Below, piece after piece: positions 1 through 11,614 of a stretch of 64,000 nucleotides of DNA (position 1 is the first letter of the stretch; each line of letters opens with the position of its first letter). A program made the translations under genes and the position numbers. Below the pieces are notes generated by a model. The model worked only from the letters and a program-made list of their open reading frames with translations. It ran no database searches and was not told the origin of the DNA. This stretch comes from Mycoplasma sp. Bg2 (lineage in GTDB: Bacteria > Bacillota_I > Bacilli_A > Mycoplasmatales > Hepatoplasmataceae): the NCBI GenBank assembly GCA_001641225.1, contig LSMY01000004.1:124001-188000 (forward strand), given 5' to 3'.

Positions 1-364
1 CTACACAAATTGTTGTTAAAATAAGTGAAATATAAATCGAACCAAATTTTAAAACAGTAAGTTCCATATTTTTATAAATGGATGAATCATAAATAGGATA
101 AAAGAGGGTTCCATAAATAACTACAGTTGAAAATAACAAAGTAGCTCCAAATAAAAAGGTAAATGAATACATATAAGGTAGAAAAGATCCTCCACCAATA
201 ATTACAATGGAAGGAATAACAAAAATTAGAAATCACCAAATAGCAGTTGAAAACATTTTTTTAAAAAAGAACCAAGTGGTAAGGGAAAGCGTTTCCACAA
301 TTGAAATACTATCGATATCTTGAATGTTTTTAACAAATTGATTATTTACTATTTTTTTATTCAT
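1..364 (-). CDS. ABC-2-like permease, N-terminal part (runs off window)
   Basis: The reading frame starts at the ATG ending at 364, inside the last codons of engB (8-nt overlap, ATGAATAA), and continues past the window edge. About 121 residues are visible. A polar N-terminus of about 30 residues is followed by a short amphipathic stretch (WFFFKKMF) and at least three hydrophobic segments. The arrangement, a basic segment, then an IP/VP-containing helix, a glycine-rich turn and a long helix, parallels the two permease-like genes at 3422-4645 and 4695-5987, so I place it in the same ABC-2-type family. That is inference from shared layout, not from a diagnostic motif. The overlap implies translational coupling with engB and thrS. 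One TGA codon is read as Trp. No ATPase partner is visible. Confidence 0.5.
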
Positions 365-926
365 AATATTCTAAAAATATATTCTTGATTTGATCTAAAT
401 TCTTTTTAGTTACTGCAGAATAAGAAATAGGAGTACTGTTTAAACTATTAAAAATACTCCGATTAAATTTTATGTATTCTGACTGATTAACTTTATCCAG
501 TTTTGTTCCTACAACAATAAAAGGAATTTTTGCGCTCATAAAATAATCAATCATTTCTTGATCGGGTTTCATCATGCCCCTTCTTGTATCAAGCAAAATA
601 ATTGCTTTAGCAATATTTGGTCTTTCGCTTAGATAACTATCAATCATTTGAGAAAAGAGCTTTTTTTGTGCTTGTGAAACACGAGCATGTCCATATCCAG
701 GGATATCTACAATGCGAAACTTATTATCAACAAGAAAAAGAGAAAGTGCTCTCGTTTTCCCTGGTTGTGATGAGGTTTTTGCTAATTTAGAATTATTTGT
801 AAGTAAATTAATGAAAGTAGATTTCCCTACATTCGATCTTCCAACAATAACAACCTCAGGAAGATCATCTTGAGGCATTTCATTAATGTCATGGGTTGTA
901 AGCAAATACTTTACATTTTTAAACAT
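357..926 (-). CDS. engB: Ribosome biogenesis GTPase EngB/YsxC
   Basis: 189-residue TRAFAC GTPase that assists late 50S subunit assembly in the cytoplasm. The G1/P-loop GRSNVGKST is at residues 29-37, the G3 motif DIPGYG follows in the middle of the protein, and the G4 motif TKLDK is near residue 143. Length is normal for the family (about 190-200). It starts 2 nt downstream of the thrS stop codon, so thrS-engB-permease probably form one transcript. No TGA codon occurs inside it, so the call does not depend on the genetic code. The identification is secure. Confidence 0.95.
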   Translation of the reverse strand: MFKNVKYLLTTHDINEMPQDDLPEVVIVGRSNVGKSTFINLLTNNSKLAKTSSQPGKTRALSLFLVDNKFRIVDIPGYGHARVSQAQKKLFSQMIDSYLSERPNIAKAIILLDTRRGMMKPDQEMIDYFMSAKIPFIVVGTKLDKVNQSEYIKFNRSIFNSLNSTPISYSAVTKKNLDQIKNIFLEYYE

Positions 927-928
927 AT

Positions 929-2500
929 TTAATTTTTAAATAATTTTAACAATTCTGCAAATGATTTTGCAATTCTTGTTTCTTCTTCTCCATAAAATCT
1001 ATAAGAGATAGTTCCATCTTTAACTTCTTTATCTCCAATAATAATTTGGACTTTAACTTTTTTAGTTTGTGCTTGTCTGATTTTGTTTTTTAATCTTTCA
1101 TCAGAATCATCTAAACGTACACGTACATCAGAATCAAACAATTTTTGATAAATTTCTTTTGCATAATCAAGATGATATTTATTATTGATTGGAAGGACCA
1201 CTGCTTGTTGCGGCGCAAGTCACATTGGTAAGTTTCCTTTTGTTTGTTCAAGTAAAATAGAAATGAATCTTTCATAAGTTCCAATAAATCCACGGTGAAC
1301 CATAATTGGAGCTACCTTTTCATTATTTTTATCAATGTATTCTACATGTAATTTTTCAGGAAGGTAAAAGTCAAGTTGAAGAGTTGAAACTGTAATTAGA
1401 TGACCAATTGCTGTTCTAATTTGAATATCAATTTTTGGTCCATAAAAAGCAGCTTCTCCACTTTTTTCAACATATTCAATATTTTCTTTATTTAAATAAT
1501 CACGAAGCATGTTTTCTGCCCGTGCTCACATTTCAGGATCTCCATGATATTTTTTAGTATCTTTTGGATCATGCAATGCAAGTTCAACATATTCAATTTC
1601 AATATCAAATTTTTTAAGAGTTTCGGCAATCATTGAATATAACATTGAAAGTTCATCTCTTAGTTGTTCTTCTGCAAGAAAAATATGAGAATCTGTAAGT
1701 TCCATTGCTCTTGTTCTTTCAAGCCCAAGTAAAGCTCCAGATGCTTCATAACGATACATCATTACTTGCTCTGCAATTCTTATTGGTAATTCTTTATATG
1801 AACGAGGTTTTCTTTTAAATACTCTTACATGCATTGGACATGACATTGGTCTTAAAAGGAATTTTTCATGTTCTTTATTTTCCATATAAGGGAAAATTGA
1901 TTCATTATAATGGTCATAATGACCAGAGGCAATAAATAGATCAAGTGATCCAATATTTGGAGTTTCTACTTGAGAAAATCCATTTTTTCTTTCTTGTTCT
2001 AAAATAAATTTTTTAATTTGATTTTTAAGTGCAACTCCATTAGGAAGTCAAATTGGAAGTCCTTTCCCAACTAAATCATCGATAAAAAATAGTTCTAAAT
2101 CTTCACCAATTTTTCGATGATCACGAGATTCTTCATCAGCAATTTTTGAAAGTTTAGCAGCAAAATCTTTTTTATCACTTTCTGCAAGTCCAAAAATTCT
2201 ATTAGCAACAAGAAAGTCTTCATTAACAATCCCACTTACTCCCCGTAATTTTAGAAATTTAATTACAGAAGAAGAATTTTTAGCATCAATTGCATATTTT
2301 TCTTCATTTTTTGCAAGAAGTTTCAAAACTCCAGCTTCAATTGAGGCAAGATCTTTTTCACTTATATTCTTCTTAGCTGCAAAATCTAGACTGAATTGAT
2401 TTTCATCAGCATCGATTGCAATAATTTTTATAGCAGCATCAGAATTTTTTAAATAATCAAAAATTGCTTCTGCTGTAATTTTATTCATTAATGTTTTCAT
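929..2500 (-). CDS. thrS: Threonyl-tRNA synthetase lacking the editing domain
   Basis: Charges tRNA-Thr. With TGA as Trp this is one frame of 523 residues, shorter than the usual 580-645. The class II core is complete: DHRKIG at residues 127-132, the RPMSCPMH zinc-cysteine segment, the ELTDSHIF motif-2 region, the VHRGFIG motif-3 segment with the last zinc histidine, and a C-terminal anticodon-binding domain. The first 126 residues are abnormal. The TGS domain is absent, and the N2 editing domain is reduced: a stretch matching its beginning joins directly to the helix that precedes DHRKIG. The HxxxH and C-x3-H editing residues are missing. Loss of aminoacyl-tRNA editing is known in mycoplasmas. 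The chosen ATG follows AGGAG by 14 nt; the in-frame ATG at 2488 would give a similar protein. Confidence 0.93.
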
Positions 2501-2525
2501 AATAATTATTATATCTCCTTTAATT

Positions 2526-3371
2526 TTAATTAAGATTTCCTCTTATTTTATTGTTGTTTAATAAACAAATTGCTAATGTATATTGACTAACAACAAGGAC
2601 AAACATTGTAAATAAGTTGTTAGCGCCACCAAATGCAAATGAGGTAATTCCATTTGAAATAACTCCATTTGGTGAAATTGGTTGGGCATTAAATTCCAAG
2701 GCAATAAAAGAAATTAGATAGATTACTCCCAATCATTTGAAATTGTTTGTAATATTAGTTTTTGTAGTAAAGTTTCTCATTTCTTGTTGAGAATGATTTA
2801 TAGTTAAGATATTTATTAAGTTGATTGCTATTTGTAATGGTAAAAACCATAAAACAATTCCAAAATTCTGTGTTCCATTATTTGCAAAGATAAACCCATT
2901 CATTTGTGATTGAACTGCACCCAAAGTTGAGGTGTCTGTTCACATTCCCCGTGAAGTGATAATTAAAAATCCACAATAAGAAGCGAGAAATGCTCCTGCA
3001 ATTTGAAAAGCAATTGTTTCAAGAACTTGATGAGTTCTTTTACTATCTAAGTTTCCCCGACGATGTAAGCTTATTGCACCACCAGAAGTTATTTTCAAAT
3101 TAAGATGTTTTCTTGCATTAATAAAAATTAATCAAATAATAAATGTATTATATAAAGCAAGAAGTGGTAAGAAATTTTGAATTGTATTAAAAAAAGACCC
3201 CATCGTGCCTGTGGTTGTAAGATACATGATGTTCGGCAGCAGTAGTAGGAAGACAAACAAAAATGAGCCAATAAATTCCATTAGCAAAGATAAAAAAATA
3301 TTTCGATGGGAATTGTCAATAATTTTAGATCAATTCGCTAATTCTTTTGATGAAGATAAATTTTGTTTCAT
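2526..3371 (-). CDS. Degenerate MIP/aquaporin-like membrane protein
   Basis: 281 residues with six predicted hydrophobic helices. The first has the MIP-like pattern MEFIGSFLFVFLLLL. A loop containing TSGGAISLHRRG sits where the first NPA half-helix belongs. The third helix, FQIAGAFLASYCGF, resembles the conserved MIP helix 3. A proline/asparagine-rich loop (ISPNGVISNG) sits before the last helix, where the second NPA would be. Neither NPA triplet is present, so water or glycerol conduction cannot be assumed. The family assignment rests on topology and these patterns and is moderate to weak; an unrelated six-helix protein is possible. TGA codons are read as Trp. The gene lies between thrS and the two ABC-2-like permeases, all on the minus strand. 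Confidence 0.45.
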
Positions 3372-3421
3372 TTTTTACTCATTCTAATTATATATTTTAC
3401 AAATAGAGAGAAAAAGAGAAT

Positions 3422-4645
3422 TTATCTTTTTTTAACTTTTATGTATTCAATTAGGTAGATACAAGTAAGATAAAATCCTGCTCAAACTCATGGCATATAA
3501 AGGAGCATATTATAAAGAACACTGTTATCACCAAAAACTCAACGTTTAGTTTCAGGGATGGCATTAACTAGTTCCATCCTTGGACTTGTCATCACTAAAT
3601 AATATTTTGGATTAGGAAAATGAGGATGTTCGGGAAGTTGAAGATATGCTTTTGTGGTGGGATCATAACTCATTCTTAAAAGTGGAGTTGTTGATTGATA
3701 AAAAGAAACAATAACTTCTTCACCTGCACTATTAGTGTAAGCAATATCAAATTCATAAACTGAAGCAGCAGATAAAACAGTAAAGGCTCATTGGTTAATA
3801 TAATAGAGCGGGTTTAAACGTTCAACATAAAAATATCATGTATGTGGTTTTCCATTTACCTGGAATGAACTAAAGGACCCATTAGGGGTTGCATAATTAA
3901 ACCTTGGTCCAGAAATTCCTCCAAAAACTAAAAAGACTACTAGATAAACAAACATGAAAAGGAAATAAGTTTTTACTTCTTTAATGCATGTTGTAAATAA
4001 AAGCGAAATAAGGACTGTTTCCATCGTCACCATAAAAAGGAAATAAAGTAAAACATTCCATTCAAAGTAAAGTCAATTAGTAAGATAACCTGCATCTACA
4101 ACTTTAAACATTTCATTAGGGCCAAATGTATAGCCGATATGAGGAGCACGAATTTTAGCAGCATTGATTGCATCCTTAGGAAAATCCCGTAAATTCATTA
4201 GTACTACCCGAGGAGCAGTGATAATTGGATTTGGAGCTAAAGCAGGAGCAATAGGTAAAAAGGGATCAATCCCCATCATTGGAAGAAGTTGCGTATCAAG
4301 GATAAAAATGGAAAGGGCAAAAGAGACTCCAATTAATGAAACAAAAAAGATTAAACAAATAGTTGTCGTGTATTCTGCCATTTTAGTAAAAGTAGTAAGG
4401 TCTAAATTAGAATTTAAAGTTGATTTTTTAAAAGAAAAATAACAATTGGAAAAAACATTTGCTTGCAATACAATTAGAATCATGCAAAGTGCAGGAACAA
4501 ACCCTGTAGCAACTCCAATTGTTGCTCCTAGTCCAATTGAAAAAACAATAGGTACAAAAATTAATGTTAATCATGAAGTAACACTACTAAAATATCGTTT
4601 GAACTGAATTCAAAATAAATTTACTCAACCGTTGAATCTATTCAT
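3422..4645 (-). CDS. ABC-2-type permease-like membrane protein, copy A
   Basis: 407 residues. A basic N-terminal segment leads into a membrane-entry helix (WLTLIFVPIVF), then several helices. A large polar, presumably extracytoplasmic, domain lies between helices, and a helix near the C-terminus is followed by a short basic tail (EYIKVKKR). It is clearly paralogous to the next gene: both share FKKSTL, ERLNPL, INQWAFT and TSPR segments and the position of every helix. Topology fits ABC-2 exporters such as drug or lipid permeases. No nucleotide-binding subunit is nearby, so substrate and direction are unknown. The stop is TAA; internal TGA codons are Trp. Confidence 0.55.
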
Positions 4646-4694
4646 AATTTACTTTATACATAGTTTAATTATAACTTTAAATTAAAACTCAAGT

Positions 4695-5987
4695 TTATAA
4701 CTTATGGGCATGATAAGAATCAATTATTGTTGTAAACATAATATAAATTGCTGTTCAAACCCATGACATATAAATTAACATATTGTAAAGTTGGTCATCA
4801 AATGAAATAGTTAATCTTTCTGTTTCAGGAATTGCATTTGCAATTGTATGTCTTGGTGAAGTCATTCATAAATAATATTTTGGGTTTGGAGTTTCACCAT
4901 TAGCAAGATAAGGAGTAATTGTAGCATCATAGTTCATTCTTAAAAAGGGAGTCATTGATTGATAAAAAGTAAATGATTCACTTACATTCCCACTTGGATC
5001 AACATAAGCAATTTCAAATCGATAAAGAGTTGAAGTTCCCATAATAGTAAATGCTCATTGGTTAATATAGAAAAGTGGGTTTAAACGTTCAGCATAAAAC
5101 ATTCAAGTATGATGTATTTCTACTCCTTCTTGAGGAGGAAATACTGGTTTCATTCCGGCAAAGTTACCATACGGTGAAAAAGAACCATCAGGATTTGCGT
5201 AATTATATTCAGGACCCATTATTCCTCCAAAAATCATAAAGCAAATTAAATAACCAAACATACAAAGGAAATAATTTTTATTGCTTGATGAAAAAGAAGT
5301 AAAGAATAAAGAAATTGCAACTGTACTTACTGTAACTTCAACAAAGAAATAAAATAATGAACCTCATTCAAAATAACGTCAAGCAGTAATATACCTTGCA
5401 TCAGTTACTAAAAAGTGGCTACCTTTATCAAGATCTAAAATATTTCAAAGAAAAGCAATTTGAAAAATATCTCCAGTATTTGGTGATACCATTTGAGCAT
5501 CTAAAATTTTGCTATGGTCAGCTCCGTTTAAATACATGAAAACTAAATAAGGAGTATTTATTGTCGGATTAACTTCAAAAAATGGTGCAGTTGGAAGAAC
5601 TTGATCAATTCCAAGCATTGGTAGCAATTCAGTATCAGCAATAAAAACTATGATTGCAAAAAACATTCCAATTACCGAAACCAGAAGGACCATTGCAAAA
5701 ATTGTTGTGTATGAAACAAATTTATTAAAAGAAGTTAATCTTATATTTTGATCTAAAGTTGATTTTTTAAAAGAAAAATAACAATTAGAAAAAACATTTC
5801 CTTGCAGCACAATTAAGATCATACAAAGAGTTGGGATAAACCCTGTGGCTACTCCAATTGCTGCACCAAGTCCAAAAGCAAAAATAATTGGCACTAAAAT
5901 TAATGTCAACCATGAAGTAACATTACTAAAATATTGTCTAAATTGAATTCAAAATAGGTTTGCTCAACCATTAAATTTATTTAACAT
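4695..5987 (-). CDS. ABC-2-type permease-like membrane protein, copy B
   Basis: 430 residues and a tandem paralogue of the gene at 3422-4645. Both begin with an N-K/R-FNGW-NLFW-like start and share GVATGF, VFSNCYFSFKKSTL and NPLFYINQWAFT-type segments. Copy B carries an extra loop of about 20 residues before the ERLNPL motif. The start at 5987 was chosen because it aligns with copy A; an in-frame ATG at 5996 would add three residues. No clear Shine-Dalgarno sequence precedes either, so the gene may be leaderless or expressed weakly. The partial gene at 1-364 is a likely third member. Function is inferred only as membrane export or transport. Confidence 0.55.
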
Positions 5988-6032
5988 TAGTAACATAATT
6001 ATATTTGTATTTATTAAAAAAACAAATAAAAA

Positions 6033-6050
6033 ACAACTTTTAAAAGTTGT
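6033..6050 (-). terminator. Intrinsic terminator after pyk
   Basis: A perfect 9-bp inverted repeat (ACAACTTTT / AAAAGTTGT). On the minus strand it is followed by a T-rich run at 6020-6032. It lies about 30 nt past the pyk stop and ends the glycolytic cluster. Confidence 0.75.
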
Positions 6051-6080
6051 CTTTTATTTTTCTTGCTTAATTTAGGATCA

Positions 6081-7493
6081 TTAAATTCTTAAAGTTCTAA
6101 ATTCTTTTGCATTAGCAATGATAATTTTGTTCCCTTTATTAATTCCAATTTCTTTTGCAAGTGCTTTAATTTTTGCATCATCATTGTAATCACCTTGATT
6201 TTTATAAGGGTGAACATAAACTCCATAATTAGCACCAAAGCTATAAGCTAGTTTTTCATTTTCAATTAGAGCAATAACAATTGCATCTGATCTAAATCTA
6301 GAAAGTGCTTTAATTGATCTTCCTTTTGTTGAAAAAGCTAAAATATATTTAACATCTTCTGTAAGTGCAGTTTTTGCAACTAGATATGAAGATTCAGCAT
6401 TACGTGATTCAACGTAAGCATAAGCTTCTTCAAAAGCAAGCAGATAATCAAAGTTTTTTTCTGCTTCTTTATTAATTGTTGCCATTGTTTCAACCGCTTC
6501 TTTTGGAAAACTTCCAGAAGCACTTTCTCCAGAAAGCATTGTTGCATCTGTTCCACTTATAGAAGCATAATAAACATCAGTTACTTCTGCTCTAGTTGGA
6601 CGAGGATTATCAATCATAGAATCAAGCATTTGAGTTGCAATTACAATTGGTTTCCCTCATGCTCTTGATTTGGCAATTAGTAATTTTTCATAGAAGGGAA
6701 CTTCTTGGAAAGGAATTTCTACTCCTAAATCTCCCCTTGCAAGCATAATTGCATCTGATTCTTTGACAATATCATTAATATGATTAATTGCTTGCAATGC
6801 TTCAATTTTGGACATAATTTGAATATGTTCTCCACCGTGATCTTTTAATAATTTTCTAAGTTCAATTACATCTTCTCCAGTACGAACAAAAGAAGCAGCA
6901 ACATAATCAATTCCTTGTTTAATTCCTCAAAGAATAACTTCTTTATCATATTGAGAAATAAAAGGTAAAGTTAATTTTGCCCCTGGGACATTAACTGCTT
7001 TTTTATTTCCAACAGAATGATTATTTAATGCTTTAACAGTAACAATTCCTTTTTCTGGATCAGTTGAAATTGTTTCCAAAGATAATTTTCCATCATCAAT
7101 CATAATCATTTGCCCAGGAGTAACTGTACTTGCAAGATCAGAATAAGAAACTCAAAAGTCTTTATTTTCTCCAACAAATGATTTTTCTTTACAATGAATT
7201 TTTAGAATATCACCGATTCGAACAAAAAGTTTTTTGTCTTTTATTTCTCCAACTCTAATTTCTGGACCTTTAGTATCAAGGAGTAAAGAAATTGGTTGGT
7301 CCATTTCTTTTCTTATTTGTTTTACAAGTTCAATTCTTTTTCCATGTTCTTCGTAATCTCCATGAGAAGTATTTAAACGAACAACATTTACTCCTCTTGT
7401 AATCATTTCGCGAATCATTTCAGGAGACTCAAAAGTTGGCCCCATAGTTGAAACAATTTTAGTTTTTTTAATTGTTATATTTTTAATATTCAT
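6081..7493 (-). CDS. pyk: Pyruvate kinase
   Basis: 470 residues. Converts phosphoenolpyruvate and ADP to pyruvate and ATP, the last ATP-forming step of glycolysis. Recognisable elements are the N-terminal TKIVSTMGP, the RLNTSHG segment, the LDTKGPEIR substrate loop and the signature SKIEALQAI with its catalytic lysine. The ARGDLGVE metal-binding motif and ATQMLDSM follow. The C-terminal domain is present, so this is the standard form without a PEP-utiliser extension. The SD AGGAAG overlaps the end of pfkA, whose TAG stop is only about 11 nt upstream, so the two genes form a transcription and probably translation unit. Three TGA codons are Trp. Confidence 0.96.
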
Positions 7494-7504
7494 ATTAATT
7501 CTTC

Positions 7505-8470
7505 CTATTTGATTGCATCATAAATTTTTAAAAAATAATCTACTGGTGCACTTTTGATTTTTATAACTTCAAAAATATCTTTGGTAATTAGTTTATTGTT
7601 GACAAGATTTACTGCAATACTTGTTTCTCCTGCAAGAAGTTTTTCTATTGCAAACACACCCATTGATGCAGCGAGAATTCGATCTTCTGCTGTTACTGGT
7701 CCCCCTCTTTGGGGATGACCAAGTTGCGTTGCTCTTGTTTCAACTCCTGTTTTTGCTTCTAAATCTTTTCCAAGTTTATGTACATCTGCAAATTGATTTT
7801 CAGTAATTACAACAATAATTGATCTATTTCCTACTTTTCTTGCAGCTTTCACTTGCTCTGCGATTTGGTCAAAATCTAAAATTCGTTCAGGAATTGAAAG
7901 GACTTCTGCTCCTGTTGCAATAGCGGCGTACAAGGCAAGATCACCTTTATCACGTCCCATTGTTTCAATAATATTACATCTCATATGTGATTCAGAGGTT
8001 GATCTTGCTGCTTCAATTGCTTTTATAATAAAATTTAAAGTTGAACTAAACCCAATTGTATAATCGGTTGCAGAAATATCATTATCAATTGTGCCTGGAA
8101 GCCCAATAGTCTTAATTCCCATTTCACTTAGTTTTGCTGCTCCAATATAAGAGCCATCTCCACCGATTACAATTAAAGCATCAATGCCTTCTTCTTTTAA
8201 TTTGCTAACAGCAATTTTTCTGATTGCTTCATCTGCAAATTCAGGTAATCTTGCAGAATAAATTGCAGTCCCACTTAAATTATTAAAGAATTTTACATCC
8301 TTTTTTGATACTTTTTTAAAATTACCAGCAACCAAACCTTTATAGCCTTCATAAACTAAATAAGGTTCGATTCCACTATTAATTGCTTTACAAACAGCTG
8401 CTTTAATTGCACTATTCATTCCAGGAGCATCACCCCCGGAAGTTAAAATTGCAATTTTTTTAATTTCCAT
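7505..8470 (-). CDS. pfkA: ATP-dependent 6-phosphofructokinase
   Basis: 321 residues, normal for bacterial PFK. Phosphorylates fructose 6-phosphate to the 1,6-bisphosphate, the committed step of glycolysis. SGGDAPGMN (residues 11-19) and GGDGS (103-107) form the ATP site. PGTIDND (125-131) carries the catalytic aspartate, and the MGR and HPQRGG segments bind sugar phosphate. A full GGAGG Shine-Dalgarno lies about 6 nt before the ATG, stronger than at most neighbours. A terminator-like hairpin lies between eno and this gene, so pfkA-pyk may have its own promoter in the 80-nt gap. No TGA codon is needed for the frame. Confidence 0.97.
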   Translation of the reverse strand: MEIKKIAILTSGGDAPGMNSAIKAAVCKAINSGIEPYLVYEGYKGLVAGNFKKVSKKDVKFFNNLSGTAIYSARLPEFADEAIRKIAVSKLKEEGIDALIVIGGDGSYIGAAKLSEMGIKTIGLPGTIDNDISATDYTIGFSSTLNFIIKAIEAARSTSESHMRCNIIETMGRDKGDLALYAAIATGAEVLSIPERILDFDQIAEQVKAARKVGNRSIIVVITENQFADVHKLGKDLEAKTGVETRATQLGHPQRGGPVTAEDRILAASMGVFAIEKLLAGETSIAVNLVNNKLITKDIFEVIKIKSAPVDYFLKIYDAIK

Positions 8471-8499
8471 ATTTCCTCCGTTAAATCTATCTAATAAAA

Positions 8500-8532
8500 G
8501 AAAGCAACTTTGTTAATAACAAAATCGCTTTC
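8500..8532 (-). terminator. Terminator-like hairpin between eno and pfkA
   Basis: Inverted repeat with outer arms GAAAGC and GCTTTC and an inner TTGTTA/TAACAA arm. TTTTATT follows on the minus strand. It lies 20 nt past the eno stop and 30 nt before the pfkA start. It may attenuate rather than end transcription. Confidence 0.55.
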
Positions 8533-8551
8533 AACTTTTACATTAAATTAA

Positions 8552-9844
<1,293 letters not shown>

Positions 9845-9878
9845 ATTTAAGTCCTTTCATTTAATAAATTTCATTTAA

Positions 9879-9891
9879 ATTATACAACAAG
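9879..9891 (-). promoter_or_regulatory. Promoter -10 region of eno
   Basis: Reads CTTGTTGTATAAT on the minus strand, 35 nt before the eno start. The same 13 bases occur before pgk-tpiA (13652-13664), and GTTGTATAAT recurs before ssrA. No convincing -35 box is seen. Confidence 0.55.
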
Positions 9892-9936
9892 ATTTTTATA
9901 TACAACGACAAAACTACCATTAACCATAAAGAAAAT

Positions 9937-9965
9937 AAAAATTTGAGAACTTAATCTCAAATTTT
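9937..9965 (-). terminator. Intrinsic terminator after gpmI
   Basis: Perfect 11-bp arms (AAAATTTGAGA / TCTCAAATTTT) with a 7-nt loop, directly after the gpmI stop. The minus-strand arm runs into TTTTATTTTC. Confidence 0.7.
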
Positions 9966-9973
9966 AAAAATAT

Positions 9974-11515
9974 TTATTTTATTAACGGAGTTCCTGTCAT
10001 CAACTTTGGAATTTTAACATCAACTAATTTTAAAATTGTTGGTGCCAAGTCAGCAAGTTTTCCATTTACCGGATTACCATTTGCATCCATTTGCATTGCA
10101 TAATCATTAAATTCAACAGCATGACTTGTAATAATTAGTCTTACTTTATTTGTTGTATGTTTTGTTTGTGGAGTTTTCCCATCTTCTTCAAGCATCACTT
10201 CTGAGTTCCCATGGTCAGCGGTAATTAACATTACTCCGCCCAGTTCTTCAACAACTTTTTTATAAAGTCTACCAAGATCTTTGTCAGCTTCTTCAATTGC
10301 TTTAATTACTGCAGGAATTTGTCCTGTATGTCCAACCATGTCTGGTTGGGCAAAGTTAATTAAAAAGACATCTTGATGATCTGCTGCTTTTAAAATATGA
10401 TCTGTTAATTCTTCACAAGACATTTGTGGTTGCATGTCATAAGTTGCAACTTTTGGGGAATGGACAAGAATTCTTGTTTCATGAGCTAGTGGAACTTCTT
10501 TACCACCATCCATAAAGAAAGTAACATGAGGATATTTTTCTGTTTCAGCAGCACGCATTTGGGTTAGCCCTGCTTTTTCTAAAGTAATTCCTAAAAGATC
10601 TTCAATTTCATCATTTGGTCAAATTACTGGACATTCAATTCCAGCATAACCTCTAGTTGAAATGTAAAAGATATTTTTTAATCTTTTAATTTCATAATCA
10701 TATTTTGTTACTGCTTCATTTGAGCCAATTAACATATGGGCTAATTCACGAGCACGATCAGGACGGAAATTCATAGAGATAATTGCATCGTTATCTTTAA
10801 TGCTTAAATCTTCATCTTTATTATAAGAAGGAGTAAAAAATTCATCTGTAATTCCTTTTGCATATTCACGGTCAACAAAGTCTTCTAAAGAAGTAAAGGT
10901 TTCACCTTTACGGTTGACAATTGCATCATAAGCAAGTTGAACTCTTTCTCATCTTTGGTCCCGATCCATTCCATAATATCTTCCAGAAATAGAACCAATT
11001 TTAATATTAGCATCTGCTAATTGTTTTAAATATTTAAGTGCTGATTTTTGTGCTGTATCTCTACCATCAGTAAAAGCATGGACCACAACTTCTGCACCTT
11101 GTGCTTTGATTAGTTTTGCAAAAGCAATAATATGTTTAACATGAGAATGAACTCCACCATCAGATACTAAACCAATCAAATTAACTTTTGTTTTATTTGA
11201 TTTTGCATGTTCAATTGCTTCTAAAAAAACATAATTATCAATTAATTTTCCTTCTGCAAGTTCTTGGTTAATTAAAGCAAGTGATTGAAAAATAATTCTT
11301 CCTGCTCCAATATTTAAATGCCCAACTTCTGAATTCCCCATTTGTCCATCAGGAAGTCCAACAAAATGTCCAGAGGCATTTATATATGTATGTGGATATT
11401 CCTTTGTTCATTTATCTAAATTTGGGGTTTTTGCAAGTTTTACAGCATTCCCAGGTCCTTCTTTGGTTTCCCCAAAACCATCAAGAATTACCAATGCTAC
11501 TGGTTTAATTTTCAT
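9974..11515 (-). CDS. gpmI: 2,3-bisphosphoglycerate-independent phosphoglycerate mutase
   Basis: 513 residues, the standard length. A two-metal alkaline-phosphatase-fold enzyme that converts 3- to 2-phosphoglycerate. The N-terminal ILDGFG holds the first metal aspartate. Ser62 in [15 protein letters not shown] is the phosphorylated nucleophile. [14 protein letters not shown] and the metal motifs [11 protein letters not shown] and TADHGNSE follow, with HTTN near the end. SD GAAGG lies 7 nt before the ATG. It sits between pgk-tpiA and eno in pathway order, with hairpins on either side. Two TGA codons are Trp. Confidence 0.97.
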
Positions 11516-11580
11516 ATTTACCTTCTTCTTAATTCAATTTAATTTAATTATATTATAAAAAGTTGCCCTTTTAAAATATT

Positions 11581-11605
11581 AAAATGTACTCAAAAAGTAC
11601 ATTTT
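11581..11605 (-). terminator. Intrinsic terminator after pgk-tpiA
   Basis: Inverted repeat with perfect 10-bp arms (AAAATGTACT / AGTACATTTT), about 10 nt past the stop codon. The minus-strand tail is T-rich (TTTTAATATTTT). Confidence 0.75.
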
Positions 11606-11614
11606 AATTGGTTA

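Noticed and set aside
929..2500. thrS appears as four or five broken fragments separated by TGA
   Set aside because: Fragments are all in one frame, and the TGA codons fall at Trp positions of the family. The gene is intact in code 4, not a pseudogene. The same applies to pyk, gap, gpmI, fusA, ptsI, cls, mgtE, mnmG and others.
4164..4442. 92-codon plus-strand frame inside permease copy A
   Set aside because: Fully antisense to a well-supported gene, no SD, and no recognisable protein pattern; a shadow frame.
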